In this document: piece by piece, positions 1 to 8,589 of the stretch
Layout of the letters: every line of letters begins with the position of its first letter
Numbering within the stretch: position 1 is the stretch's first letter
Program-made: the position numbers and the translations under genes
Source of the DNA: Halorientalis persicus
GTDB lineage: Archaea; Halobacteriota; Halobacteria; Halobacteriales; Haloarculaceae
Length of the DNA stretch: 64,000 nucleotides
NCBI RefSeq assembly: GCF_900110215.1
Contig: NZ_FOCX01000008.1
Coordinates: forward strand, 99,800-163,799
Direction of reading: 5' to 3'
The notes under the pieces: generated by a model
The model's database searches: none
What the model was told of the DNA's origin: nothing
Seen by the model: only the letters and a program-made list of their open reading frames with translations

Positions 1-1
1 G

Positions 2-1528
2 GGCTGGACGCGCGCCACGGACGCGTGGTACGTCGTCGGGACGGGGGCCCGGACGCCCGCCGGTCCCACGCCCGTCCCGTTCGGCGACCGCGACGCGGCG
101 TCGGCCTTCGCGAACGAGTACGACGGCGAGGTGCTCGACTGGGAGACGCTGACCGACCGACACGGGTCGGGAGCGGCGACCGGCCCGCCCGCGCCGCCGA
201 CGGACGAGCGACTGCGATGGGCCGACCGACAGGTCCGGAACGCAAGCGTGCTCGGCGAGCGACCGGTCTCGGTCACGGTCGGCGAGGATGCGCCGACGGT
301 CGCGGCGGCCGTCGAGCACGCCCCACCGAACACGACAGTCCGCATTCCACCGGGGCGATACGACGTGAACCTCACCGTCGGGAAGCCGATCACGATCGAC
401 GGCGCGGGCGGGGCGACGGTCCTCGACGGCGGCGGGAACGGGACGGTGCTGACCGCCGCGAGCGCCCGCGTCGGCGTCACCGACCTCCGGGTGACCGGGG
501 TCGGGGATCGGGAACTGGTGAGCGTCGACGAGAGCGAAGTGGCGGCCGATCCCGCCTGGGATAGCCGCATCAGGCTCGTCTACGGGCGCGGTGACGCGGG
601 TATCCGGCTCTCGACGGCTCCCGGCTCGCTGGTCGAGAACGTCACGATCGAGACGGACGCGAACGGCGTCGTCGCCTTCGACAGTTCGAGGGCGGTCGTT
701 CGTCGCGTCCGGGTCGACGGGCGCGAGGACACCGACACTGGCGGGATGGGCGTACTGGCGATGTACTCCCGGATGGTGATCGAGGACACGACGGTCGACG
801 GCGGTGCCGACGGCGTTTACACCCACTACGCCGACGGGCTGGTCGTCCGGGACTCCCGGATGAGTGGGATGCGGTTCGGGGTCCACGAGATGTACACCAG
901 CGACACGTTGCTGGCGAACAACACGATCGTGGACACCGACATCGGGATCTACGTCATGACCCGGCCGACGGGCAACGCCATCGTCGGGAACCGGCTCCGG
1001 GACAACGGCGTCGGCGTCGAGACCGCGGGGACGGCCTCCTACGCCGTCGACAACGTCGCGGTCGACAACGAGGTCGGGATCTCCATCGGCACGAGCCGGT
1101 CCATCGTCGCGAACAACACCGTCGCCGCGAACGGCGTCGGACTCCGGTCGACGACGCTGTTCCCGACCAACGACGTGACCGGCAACGACGTCGTCGGCAA
1201 CGACCGGCCCGTCGCGGTCGACCTCGGCCGGCTGACCGTCTGGGCCGTCGACGGCCGCGGCAACTACTGGGGGTCGATCCCGGGGACCGACCGCGACGGC
1301 GACGGGGTCGTCGACCGCGCGTTCCGCCCGACGGACACCCTCGACGGCCGCGCACGCGAACGGCGCGGCGAGTTCGTCCTCGCCCACTCGACCGCCGTCG
1401 ACCTCCGCCGGGCGTTCCAGCAGGCCGTCCCCGGACTGCGTCCAGCGGCCGTCGTCGATCCCGCGCCACTGTCGGACCCGACCCACCCCGGCCGACTCGA
1501 CCGACTGAACGTCTCCACGGAGGAATGA
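2..1528 (+). CDS. nosD: NosD-like periplasmic copper-maturation protein (5' end outside window)
   Basis: The frame is open from base 2 and aligns with the middle of the second NosD in this window (5936-7831), so the N-terminus and signal lie upstream. About the last 350 residues are right-handed beta-helix (CASH-type) repeats with many N-N-T/N-x-I/V turns, and both paralogues share the block RFGVHEMYTS near residue 290. NosD is an extracytoplasmic protein that works with the NosF/NosY transporter to deliver copper to nitrous oxide reductase. Its stop overlaps the nosF start (ATGA), so the genes are translationally coupled. No nosZ is visible, so the target enzyme is unproven. Family call is firm; function as true NosD is likely but not certain. 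Confidence 0.85.
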   Translation, partial: GWTRATDAWYVVGTGARTPAGPTPVPFGDRDAASAFANEYDGEVLDWETLTDRHGSGAATGPPAPPTDERLRWADRQVRNASVLGERPVSVTVGEDAPTVAAAVEHAPPNTTVRIPPGRYDVNLTVGKPITIDGAGGATVLDGGGNGTVLTAASARVGVTDLRVTGVGDRELVSVDESEVAADPAWDSRIRLVYGRGDAGIRLSTAPGSLVENVTIETDANGVVAFDSSRAVVRRVRVDGREDTDTGGMGVLAMYSRMVIEDTTVDGGADGVYTHYADGLVVRDSRMSGMRFGVHEMYTSDTLLANNTIVDTDIGIYVMTRPTGNAIVGNRLRDNGVGVETAGTASYAVDNVAVDNEVGISIGTSRSIVANNTVAANGVGLRSTTLFPTNDVTGNDVVGNDRPVAVDLGRLTVWAVDGRGNYWGSIPGTDRDGDGVVDRAFRPTDTLDGRARERRGEFVLAHSTAVDLRRAFQQAVPGLRPAAVVDPAPLSDPTHPGRLDRLNVSTEE

Positions 1529-2322
1529 TGTCCGAACGATCCACCACCGACCCAACCGACGCATCGACCGAGCAACCGGCGCGATCCACAGCCGTCACCG
1601 TCGAGGGGCTCGACTACGCCCACGGCGACGTGTCCGTGTTCGCCGACCTCTCCGTCGGCGTCGACGCTGGCTCCGTCACCTGCGTCGTCGGCCCGAACGG
1701 CTCGGGGAAGAGTACCCTGCTGGCGCTCGTCGCGAACGTCCTCGAACCCGACGCGGGGACGGTTACGGTCGCCGGGGCCGGCGACCGTACGGTCGGCTAT
1801 CTCGCCCAGCGCCCCGAGTTTCGCCCCCAGTTCACCGTCCGTCGAACCGTCGCGTTCTACTGCTCGCTGGTCGCGGGGAGTCACGACGTGGACGCGGTCC
1901 TCGACCGGGTGGGCCTGACCCCGGTCGCGGACCGGCGGGTCGGCGCGCTGTCGGGCGGGATGGTGCGACTGCTGGGCATCGCGCAGGCAGTCGTCGGCGA
2001 TCCGCCGGTGCTGGTACTCGACGAGCCATCCAGCGGGCTGGACCCGGAGATGACGCGCCACGTCGCCGCCGTCGTCACCGACCTCGCCGCGTCGGGGCAG
2101 ACGATCCTGGTGTCGACTCACGACCTGCACCTCGTCGATCGGTTCGCCGACCGGGTGCTCGTCCTCGACCGTGGGGAACTCCGCGCGACCGGATCGCCGG
2201 CCGACCTGCGCGCCACGGCCGGTGCCGACACGCTGGACGGTGCGATCGCCGCCCTGACGCGTGACGGGAACAGTGACGGCGTCGCGGTCTCCGCCGGCCT
2301 CGACGGAGGTGTCTCCCGGTGA
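1525..2322 (+). CDS. nosF: ABC transporter ATP-binding protein, NosF type
   Basis: A 265-residue single ABC ATPase. It has a Walker A GPNGSGKST near residue 58, a Q-loop region, signature LSGGM near residue 142, Walker B VLVLDEPSSGLDP and the switch histidine in VSTHDLH. It is predicted to power the NosY permease that is encoded next and overlaps it by four bases. Two adjacent ATGs (1525 and 1528) are possible starts; the first overlaps the nosD stop. The cytoplasmic ATPase of a NosDFY copper-maturation transporter is the most economical reading, given the gene order D-F-Y. Confidence 0.85.
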   Translation: MMSERSTTDPTDASTEQPARSTAVTVEGLDYAHGDVSVFADLSVGVDAGSVTCVVGPNGSGKSTLLALVANVLEPDAGTVTVAGAGDRTVGYLAQRPEFRPQFTVRRTVAFYCSLVAGSHDVDAVLDRVGLTPVADRRVGALSGGMVRLLGIAQAVVGDPPVLVLDEPSSGLDPEMTRHVAAVVTDLAASGQTILVSTHDLHLVDRFADRVLVLDRGELRATGSPADLRATAGADTLDGAIAALTRDGNSDGVAVSAGLDGGVSR

Positions 2323-3122
2323 TCCGCGAGCACGTGCTGGCGATCGCCCAGCGGGAGTTCGAGACCGTCTTCCGGACCCGCCTCCTGGTCCTGTTGAGCG
2401 TGGGCTTCGTCGGGCTGGTCGCGGGCGTCGCCTGGCTCGACCCGCCCCCGGCGTATCTGGCCCTCTCGTTCGATCTCCTGACGCCCCTCGAAACGCTGGT
2501 GCCCGTCCTGGCCTTCGCCTTCGGCTACCGGTCGTTGCTGGGCGATCGGGAGCGGGGTGAACTGGCGCGTCTGCGGACGTATCCGGTCGATTACCGGCTG
2601 TACGTCCTCGGGGTCTACGTGGGCCGCGCGGTCGCGCTCCTCGGCGTCGTTCTGGTCGGCCTGGCGGTGGCGGCGCTGGTCGTCCCGCTCACCGGGACGG
2701 AGTCCCTGACGGCCGTGGCGACCTTCGGGACCGCCGATTCGCCGACGCTTTTCCTCCGGTTCGTCGTCCTGACGGCCGCCTTCGCGCTGGTGGCGCTGGC
2801 GCTGGCCCTGTTGGTCTCGGCCGCGGTCCGCTCGACGTGGAACGGGCTCGCGCTCGCCACCGGCGCGGTGCTGGCCCTGGTCGTCGGCATCGACGGGGCG
2901 CTCGTCGGCGCGATCACTGCGACCCTTCCCGCACCCGACCTGACCGCCTCGCTCCTCGCGTTCAGTCCCACCAGCGCCTACAGGGGGCTGGCGTTCGCGT
3001 TCGTCTTCGCCCCCGGTGGCGTGACCGTCCCCGGCGGCCCGCCAACGGTGATCAGTTCACTCGCGCTCTGTGGCTGGTTTCTGGGCGCACTCGTCCTCGC
3101 CGGGGCACTCGTCCGACGGTAG
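2319..3122 (+). CDS. nosY: ABC-2 type permease, NosY type
   Basis: A 267-residue membrane protein of about six hydrophobic segments. It starts at a GTG inside the nosF stop (GTGA overlap). The family hallmarks are an early amphipathic stretch AQREFETVFRTR, the motif FAFGYRSLLGDRERGEL between TM2 and TM3, and a late SPTSAYRGL motif shared with the second copy at 4297-5106. It is the likely transmembrane partner of NosF in copper or sulfur delivery to an extracytoplasmic cuproenzyme. It is the last gene of the plus-strand cassette; 130 bases of non-coding DNA follow before the oppositely oriented hydrolase gene. Confidence 0.85.
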   Translation: MIREHVLAIAQREFETVFRTRLLVLLSVGFVGLVAGVAWLDPPPAYLALSFDLLTPLETLVPVLAFAFGYRSLLGDRERGELARLRTYPVDYRLYVLGVYVGRAVALLGVVLVGLAVAALVVPLTGTESLTAVATFGTADSPTLFLRFVVLTAAFALVALALALLVSAAVRSTWNGLALATGAVLALVVGIDGALVGAITATLPAPDLTASLLAFSPTSAYRGLAFAFVFAPGGVTVPGGPPTVISSLALCGWFLGALVLAGALVRR

Positions 3123-3252
3123 TCCGGTTCGGGCGATCGCGTAAACGGCCGGAAACTGGACGGCAACGAGGGTTTCACCCGCGAGCCAGGAGCCACCACT
3201 GCCGGCGAGGGGGCCGACGGCGGTCGGAATGGCACGGGGACCGACCCCCGCC

Positions 3253-4236
3253 CTATTCCTCGGTCTCGGCGGTGTCACCGGGTCGTTCGATCTCGATGCT
3301 GGTCGCGTCGCCGGGTTCCTCGCCGCGGACGACCCGGCGGACGAACTGGTCGGCGTGTTCGACGTGGGGCTGTACGTCGGACTCGCCGAACACGAGCAGT
3401 CGGGCATTCGCACGCTTCGCGAGTGCCTCGCCGTCGTCGAGCGGTGAGACGGTGGCCTGCCGGCCCCATACCAGCGTCACGGGCACGTCGCGGTCCGCCA
3501 GCACCTCCCCGAGGTCGGCGTCGAGGTCGAGGAAGCCGCCGAAGAAGGAGGCGGGGGCGAAGCGCGCGCCTGGCTGGTGGGCCGTCGCCCACTGGTAGTC
3601 GACCAGGTCGTCCGTGACGTTTGCCTCGTCGTAGTAGCCGTGATCCGTGTTGAAATAGCGGATCGCGGGCTTGCACGTCGCGAGGTTGTAGAGGGCAGTC
3701 CCCAGCAGTGGCGTGCGGACGAGCGACCGGACCAGCGGCCGCTGCCCCTCGAAGGTGGTCGCGTCCGGACAGACCAGGATCAGTTCCTCGACGTCCGTGT
3801 CTGCGGCCGCGACGGCGGTGTAGGCCCCGGCCAGCGAGGTGGCGATCACGGTCGCGTCCTCGGTCATGTCGTCGAGGAAGTCCCCGACGAACGTGGTGTA
3901 CAGCGACCCGGAGTACAGCAGTGGCGGCCGGTCCGAGCGCCCGAAGCCGGGCAGGTCGGGCGCGATCACGTGGTAGTCCTCGGCGAGGGCGTCGAAGATG
4001 CCGCGGAACTCGTGGCTGGAACCGGAGGCGTTGATCCCGTGGAACAGGCACAGATCGGGAGCGTCCGGGTCGCCGGCCTCGACGTAGGCCACGTCGAACC
4101 CGCGCCAGCGGTACGTCCCGGTTTCGCCGTCGAGCGGCGAGTCGAGGCCGTCCGCGCGTCGGCCCAGCAGTCGGTTGGCCGCGCCGATCACTCCGGCGGT
4201 ACCCAGCGCCCCCAGTGCGACGTTGCGGAGCTTCAT
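3253..4236 (-). CDS. Alpha/beta hydrolase with altered nucleophile elbow
   Basis: A 327-residue alpha/beta hydrolase fold protein. The N-terminus is hydrophobic (residues 1-25), followed by the oxyanion segment LFHGINASG, then PGFGRSDRP. The nucleophile region reads A-T-S-L-A-G instead of the usual G-x-S-x-G, so both elbow glycines are replaced by alanine while the serine stays (about residue 132). An acid is possible in [13 protein letters not shown], and the catalytic histidine lies in QPHVEH near the C-terminus. It sits between two convergent nos cassettes, and its start is about 60 bases from the end of the second one. Substrate is unknown; a role with the cassettes is only positional. 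Confidence 0.8.
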   Translation of the reverse strand: MKLRNVALGALGTAGVIGAANRLLGRRADGLDSPLDGETGTYRWRGFDVAYVEAGDPDAPDLCLFHGINASGSSHEFRGIFDALAEDYHVIAPDLPGFGRSDRPPLLYSGSLYTTFVGDFLDDMTEDATVIATSLAGAYTAVAAADTDVEELILVCPDATTFEGQRPLVRSLVRTPLLGTALYNLATCKPAIRYFNTDHGYYDEANVTDDLVDYQWATAHQPGARFAPASFFGGFLDLDADLGEVLADRDVPVTLVWGRQATVSPLDDGEALAKRANARLLVFGESDVQPHVEHADQFVRRVVRGEEPGDATSIEIERPGDTAETEE

Positions 4237-4296
4237 GCGAGAATCAAGGGGCGTCAGGCGTTTATACGTGATGGGGCAGGCGGCGACCGCCGCGAG

Positions 4297-5106
4297 TTAC
4301 CCGCGCCAGACGCGGGCGACGGCCACGCCCAGCGCGCCGACGAACCAGAGGGTCAATCCGGCCACGCCCGCGACCAGCGAGGGCGTCGGGGCGCTCCGGG
4401 TGTACACGTCGCCGACCGCGAGGGTGTAGACGAGCCCGCGGTAGGCGCTGTTCGGGCTGAGCGCCGTCAGCGTCCCGAGCGCGTCGGGGCCGATCAGCCC
4501 GCCCGACAGCGCCGCGACGATGGTGGCGTCGAAGCCGAGCACGAGCGCGATCACGAGGACGACAGCGATGGCCAGCGCTTCGCGGGCCGACCGGGCCGCT
4601 GCCGAGACGGCCACTGCCACGGCCAGTGCGACCGCCGTGAACAGAACGGTGAGCGCCACGAACCGCAGGAAGAGGACGGGCGCGTCGACCGTGCCGTGCC
4701 TGACGACGACCGAGACGGCGTCACCGGGCGCGAACACGACCGCGGCGGCCGATAGCCCCAGCGAGACCAGCACGACGGGTAACAGCCCGGCCAGCCGGCC
4801 GAGGAAGACACCGCCGACGAACGAGAGACGGCTCACCGGATAGGTCTGGATCGTCTCCAGTTCGCCCCGATCGGCGTCCGACTGGATCGCCCGATAGCCG
4901 AAGGCGAAGGCGAGCAGTGGCACCAGGATCTCCATCGGCGCGACGAGATCGAGGATCAACGGGAGGTAGCCACCGGTCCCCGCGGCGACGACGAACCCGG
5001 CGACGACGACCACGAACCCCAGCGCGAGGACGAGGATCGTCGGCGTCCGGAGCAACGTGGTGAACTCCCGCTGGGCGACGATCAGCGCGGTCCGTGCACG
5101 GCTCAT
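4297..5106 (-). CDS. nosY: ABC-2 type permease, NosY type (second copy)
   Basis: A 269-residue polytopic membrane protein. It aligns along its length with the permease at 2319-3122, sharing LVPLLAFAFGYRAI, a RGEL(E/A) motif and SPNSAYRGLVY. The two are clearly diverged paralogues. It is the last gene of the minus-strand nosL-D-F-Y cassette, and its ATG overlaps the nosF stop by four bases. It probably forms the membrane channel of a NosFY transporter. The sequence differences from the first copy spread over the whole length, so this is not a recent duplication. Confidence 0.85.
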   Translation of the reverse strand: MSRARTALIVAQREFTTLLRTPTILVLALGFVVVVAGFVVAAGTGGYLPLILDLVAPMEILVPLLAFAFGYRAIQSDADRGELETIQTYPVSRLSFVGGVFLGRLAGLLPVVLVSLGLSAAAVVFAPGDAVSVVVRHGTVDAPVLFLRFVALTVLFTAVALAVAVAVSAAARSAREALAIAVVLVIALVLGFDATIVAALSGGLIGPDALGTLTALSPNSAYRGLVYTLAVGDVYTRSAPTPSLVAGVAGLTLWFVGALGVAVARVWRG

Positions 5107-5939
5107 TCGTCCACCTCCCCGCCGCGGGTGGCGACCTGTCCGGACTCGCTCGCGACGAGTTCGCTCATCGCCGACTCCAGATCGTCGGTGTCGGTCGACG
5201 CCATCAGCGCTGCCGGGCTGTCGGCCGCGACGATTCGCCCTCGATCCAGCACGAGGACCTGGTCCGCGATCCGCTGGACGGCGGTTAGGTCGTGACTCGT
5301 CACCAGCACCGCCGCGTCCGCGGCGAGGTCGGTGATCACGTCCGACACGTGACGCGTCATCATCGGGTCGAGCCCGCTCGAGGGTTCGTCGAGCAGGACC
5401 AGTGGCGGGTCCCCGACCGTCGCCTGTGCGATGCCCAGCAGTCGCGTCATCCCGCCCGACAGCGCGTGGGCTCGGCGGTCCGGGACGCCACCTAGCCCAA
5501 CCCGTTCGACGGTCGCGTCCACGTCGACATCCTCGCCGGTCAGGTCGGCGTAGAACTGCAGTGTCTCGGCGACCGTGAACTGCGGTCGGAACGCCGGTGC
5601 CTGCGGGAGGTAGCCGACGGGACGGGTGGCGCTCTCGGGACGCTCGACGCTGCCGTGGTCGGCCCCGACGAGGTCAGCGATGGCGCGGATCAGCGTGGTC
5701 TTGCCGCTCCCGTTCGGGCCGACGAGGCAGGTCACGGTTCCCGGCTCGACGGCGAAGGACACCTCGTCGACCGCGACCAGATCACCGAACGCGACCGTCA
5801 GGTCCTCGACGACGAGCGCCGGATCGGCGGCCCCTGTCCCGCCCGTCGCCGGCTCGTCGGCTGTCTCGGTCGTTTCGGCATCGGCTGTCCCCGTCTCGGC
5901 TGTACCGTCGGTCGTGGTGTCGGCTGATTCGTCGGTCAT
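5103..5939 (-). CDS. nosF: ABC transporter ATP-binding protein, NosF type (second copy)
   Basis: A 278-residue ABC ATPase. It has an acidic, Thr/Glu-rich N-terminal extension of about 40 residues, Walker A GPNGSGKTT, signature ALSGGMTRLLGIAQATVGDPP, Walker B LVLLDEPSSGLDP and the switch His in TSHDLT. Its stop overlaps the permease start and its ATG overlaps the nosD stop, so D, F and Y form one tight operon. The paralogue at 1525-2322 lacks most of the acidic N-terminal extension. It energises the NosY-type permease. Confidence 0.85.
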   Translation of the reverse strand: MTDESADTTTDGTAETGTADAETTETADEPATGGTGAADPALVVEDLTVAFGDLVAVDEVSFAVEPGTVTCLVGPNGSGKTTLIRAIADLVGADHGSVERPESATRPVGYLPQAPAFRPQFTVAETLQFYADLTGEDVDVDATVERVGLGGVPDRRAHALSGGMTRLLGIAQATVGDPPLVLLDEPSSGLDPMMTRHVSDVITDLAADAAVLVTSHDLTAVQRIADQVLVLDRGRIVAADSPAALMASTDTDDLESAMSELVASESGQVATRGGEVDE

Positions 5940-7831
5940 GGTCGACTTCCGTTCACTCGCGCGAGCACGTCCGGTCGCGTCGGTTCGGTCAGCGGTGCGG
6001 TGTCGACGACGCCACTGGACCGGAGACCCGGCAGGCGGTCCCGGACGGACCGCAGCAGCGTCACCGCGGGCGACTCCCGGAGTGTGAGGCTCCCCTCGGA
6101 CGTGAGGAGCGCGGCGTCGACGGCACCAGTGGGCCGGTAGGAGTCGTCGATGCTTCCGTCACCGTCCGCATCGACGCCCGGGAGCCGCCCCCAGTAGTTC
6201 CCGCGACCGTCGGCCGTCCAGATGCGGACCGGGCCCATCTCGGCCTCGGCCTGCTCGTCGTTGGCCACGATGTCGTTTTCGGTGACCGTCAGCGAGGGCA
6301 GGAGGAGGTCCGCCCTGATCCCGATCCCGTTGTCGACGACGACGTTGTGGGCAACGTAGGACCGCGCGGCCGCCATGCCGAGCCCGACCTCGTTGTCCGC
6401 GACGACGTTCTCGGCGACGAAGGAGGCGCTCCCGGCGACGATCAGCCCCGCCTCACTGTCGCGCACGTCGTTGCCTCGGAGGACGTTCCCCCGGGGTCGG
6501 GTCATCACGATCACGCCCGTCGAAGCTCGGCGGACCGTGTTGTTCCGGATCAGCGCCCCCGAAGTGTACATCTCGTGGACCCCGAACCGGAGGCCGGACA
6601 TCCGGGAGTCACGGACGACGATCCCGTTGGCCCGGTGGGTGTACACGCCGTCGCGGCCCCCCTCGAACGTGACGTTCTGGACGACGACGGGATCGAACAT
6701 CGCCAGCACGCCCATGAAGCCGTCTTGCCACTCGGGCGGCCCCTCGATCCGGGAGTCCCGGACGACCAGTCCCCGTCCGCCGCGCACGAGGACGCCGTTG
6801 GCCCGGGTATCGATGTCGACGCCCGCCACGAGCGACCCGGTGCCGTTGATGAAGCGGATGGCGGAGTCGCCGCGGCCGTACGCGAGGCGGACGAACTGGT
6901 CCCAGTCGCCGCCCTCGGCGTCGCTGAACGACCGCGCGCCGGTCGACCCGACGCCGCTGATCCGCAGGTCGGTGACGGCCACTCGCTCGGCCGTGACCGA
7001 GATCACGGTCCCCTCGCGGTCACCCCGGACGTGCGTGTCCGCTCCCCCACCGGACAGCGTCAGTGGCTTGTCGACCGTGACGTTGCCCTCGTAGCTACCC
7101 GTCGGGAGTCGGACCGTGGTGTTGGCCGGCGCGCGCTCGATGGCTGCGGCCAGCGTCGGCGCGTCCTCGCCCACGACGACCGACACGGGCCGGTCCCGGA
7201 GCCGGGATGTCGTGTCGACCTGTCGGTCGGCCCACTCGCTCCGGTTCGCCGTGATCCGGGTCACCTGGGTCTCGGGCGGGGTCCGCTCGGCGGACCGTGA
7301 CTGGACCGTCGCCCAGTCGACGACCCGTCCGCCGTACCTGTCCGCGAACGACTGTGCGGCCGTTCGCTCGCCGAACGGGACGATCGCGGGTCCGCCCGGC
7401 GTCCGGGCGCGGCTGTCGACGACGAAGGCCGCGTTTCGCGCCGACACCCACCCGCCGCCGAGGGTGTTGCGTTCGATCAGAAAGCCGTTCTCGTTCAGCG
7501 CCGGGTCGGTCCCGGCGTAGTCGGTGACGAGGACGCCGACGGGTTCGCCGAACTGTTCGGTCGTGCGCGGTCCACGGAGGTGGGTCGCGACGGCCTCGAT
7601 CCCGTAGTAGCCGACGACGTACTCGTACTGGGAGAAAAACACTTCGGCCTTCGGGATCGAGAGATTGCGCTCCTCGGCTTCCTCGACGTCGACGCCGGTC
7701 ATCCCCATAGTGAGCGTGGAGTCGAACGACACGGACTCCACGTCGCGCTCCCCGTGGGGATCGACGGTGAACCCCGTCGCCGTCAGGAGGACGACGAACA
7801 CGAGACCGGCGAGGACGTACTTGACGTCCAT
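5936..7831 (-). CDS. nosD: NosD-like beta-helix protein (second copy, full length)
   Basis: A 631-residue protein with an N-terminal membrane anchor or signal (LAGLVFVVLLTATGFTV). Next comes a NosL-like alpha/beta region (residues about 35-200) with FFSQYEYVVGYYGIEA and VPFGERTAAQSFADRYGG, the second of which resembles NosL. The rest, from about residue 210, is parallel beta-helix with CASH-type repeats (NNTVRRASTGVIVMTRPRGN and similar). This arrangement explains what the truncated first copy is missing. It starts one base into the nosL stop (TAATG). Predicted to act outside the membrane in copper delivery with NosF, NosY and NosL. Confidence 0.87.
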   Translation of the reverse strand: MDVKYVLAGLVFVVLLTATGFTVDPHGERDVESVSFDSTLTMGMTGVDVEEAEERNLSIPKAEVFFSQYEYVVGYYGIEAVATHLRGPRTTEQFGEPVGVLVTDYAGTDPALNENGFLIERNTLGGGWVSARNAAFVVDSRARTPGGPAIVPFGERTAAQSFADRYGGRVVDWATVQSRSAERTPPETQVTRITANRSEWADRQVDTTSRLRDRPVSVVVGEDAPTLAAAIERAPANTTVRLPTGSYEGNVTVDKPLTLSGGGADTHVRGDREGTVISVTAERVAVTDLRISGVGSTGARSFSDAEGGDWDQFVRLAYGRGDSAIRFINGTGSLVAGVDIDTRANGVLVRGGRGLVVRDSRIEGPPEWQDGFMGVLAMFDPVVVQNVTFEGGRDGVYTHRANGIVVRDSRMSGLRFGVHEMYTSGALIRNNTVRRASTGVIVMTRPRGNVLRGNDVRDSEAGLIVAGSASFVAENVVADNEVGLGMAAARSYVAHNVVVDNGIGIRADLLLPSLTVTENDIVANDEQAEAEMGPVRIWTADGRGNYWGRLPGVDADGDGSIDDSYRPTGAVDAALLTSEGSLTLRESPAVTLLRSVRDRLPGLRSSGVVDTAPLTEPTRPDVLARVNGSRP

Positions 7832-8454
7832 TATCGGCCGAGCTGGGAGATGAGCTGTGGCGTCACCTCGTCGACCGTGACGAGCTCGCCCCCGTACTCG
7901 TCCCGGAACGACGAGGCATCGCCCTCGTCACCGAACCCGATCAGGTCCCTGCCCATCGCACCGACGACCTCGGAGTTGGCGACGAAGGTCACGTCGCTGG
8001 CCGGCGCGAACGCCGACGCCTCGGGGTGTGTCGAGATGCCCGTGGTGTCTCTGAACTCGAACAGTTCGTACTCCACCGCCGAGTAGTCGGTGACGTACAT
8101 CACCGACCGCTCCCAGCCGCGCTCATCCCGCTCGAAATCGTACTGGAACGCCTCCCAGGTACTGTCGAACCGCGCCGGGTTCTCGTGGCCCGACGGCTGG
8201 TGGCCTGGGTAGAAGATCTCCGTGGAGGGTCCCGGATGGTTCACGATGTTCATTCCACACACCTCGCAGGTGTCACCCTCGGTCAGCGTTATCGCAGCGG
8301 GCACGTCACCCGTCCCGTCGGTACCGGTGCCCCCGTTCTGCGAACAGCCCGCGAGCGCCGCCACACCGACCGCACCCAGTCCGCCGAGGACCGTCCGTCG
8401 GCGGTAGCGATTCTGCCGGTTCGATCGCCTGGAGTGTGCGTGATTGTCACACAT
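7831..8454 (-). CDS. nosL: NosL-like copper-binding lipoprotein
   Basis: A 207-residue exported lipoprotein. The N-terminus has a Tat motif (RRRTVLGGLG) and a lipobox LAGC near residue 38. The NosL copper site CEVCGMNI follows at about residue 66, and the C-terminal half has the conserved DEGDASSFRDEYGG segment. NosL is the Cu(I) chaperone of nitrous oxide reductase assembly; relatives also occur without NosZ. It is first in the nosL-D-F-Y operon. The ATG at 8454 lies in CATATGTGTGAC. A CTTGTA/TACAAG palindrome about 70-90 bases upstream is a candidate operator. Confidence 0.87.
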   Translation of the reverse strand: MCDNHAHSRRSNRQNRYRRRTVLGGLGAVGVAALAGCSQNGGTGTDGTGDVPAAITLTEGDTCEVCGMNIVNHPGPSTEIFYPGHQPSGHENPARFDSTWEAFQYDFERDERGWERSVMYVTDYSAVEYELFEFRDTTGISTHPEASAFAPASDVTFVANSEVVGAMGRDLIGFGDEGDASSFRDEYGGELVTVDEVTPQLISQLGR

Positions 8455-8522
8455 ATGGTATCACCTGCTCCCGACGGAGGGCGATCTCGTTGCCGATTTC
8501 GCCGTCCGATGGTCGGGATGGT

Positions 8523-8541
8523 CTTGTAATGCGTCTACAAG
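8523..8541. promoter_or_regulatory. Palindrome upstream of the nosL operon
   Basis: CTTGTA and TACAAG are perfect 6-base inverted arms around a 7-base spacer, in the 135-base gap between nosL and meaB. A TTTAGG box on the minus strand at about 8553-8558 could be the TATA element, which would put the palindrome at the predicted transcription start. Regulator unknown. Confidence 0.4.
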
Positions 8542-8589
8542 CGACTTGGCCTAAAGTTCGCCGCCGGTTCTCGGAACGTGGGAACGCGG

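Noticed and set aside
5597..7300. Open frame of 567 codons antisense to nosF and nosD
   Set aside because: Arginine- and proline-rich start and no motif; the minus-strand genes have clear domains.
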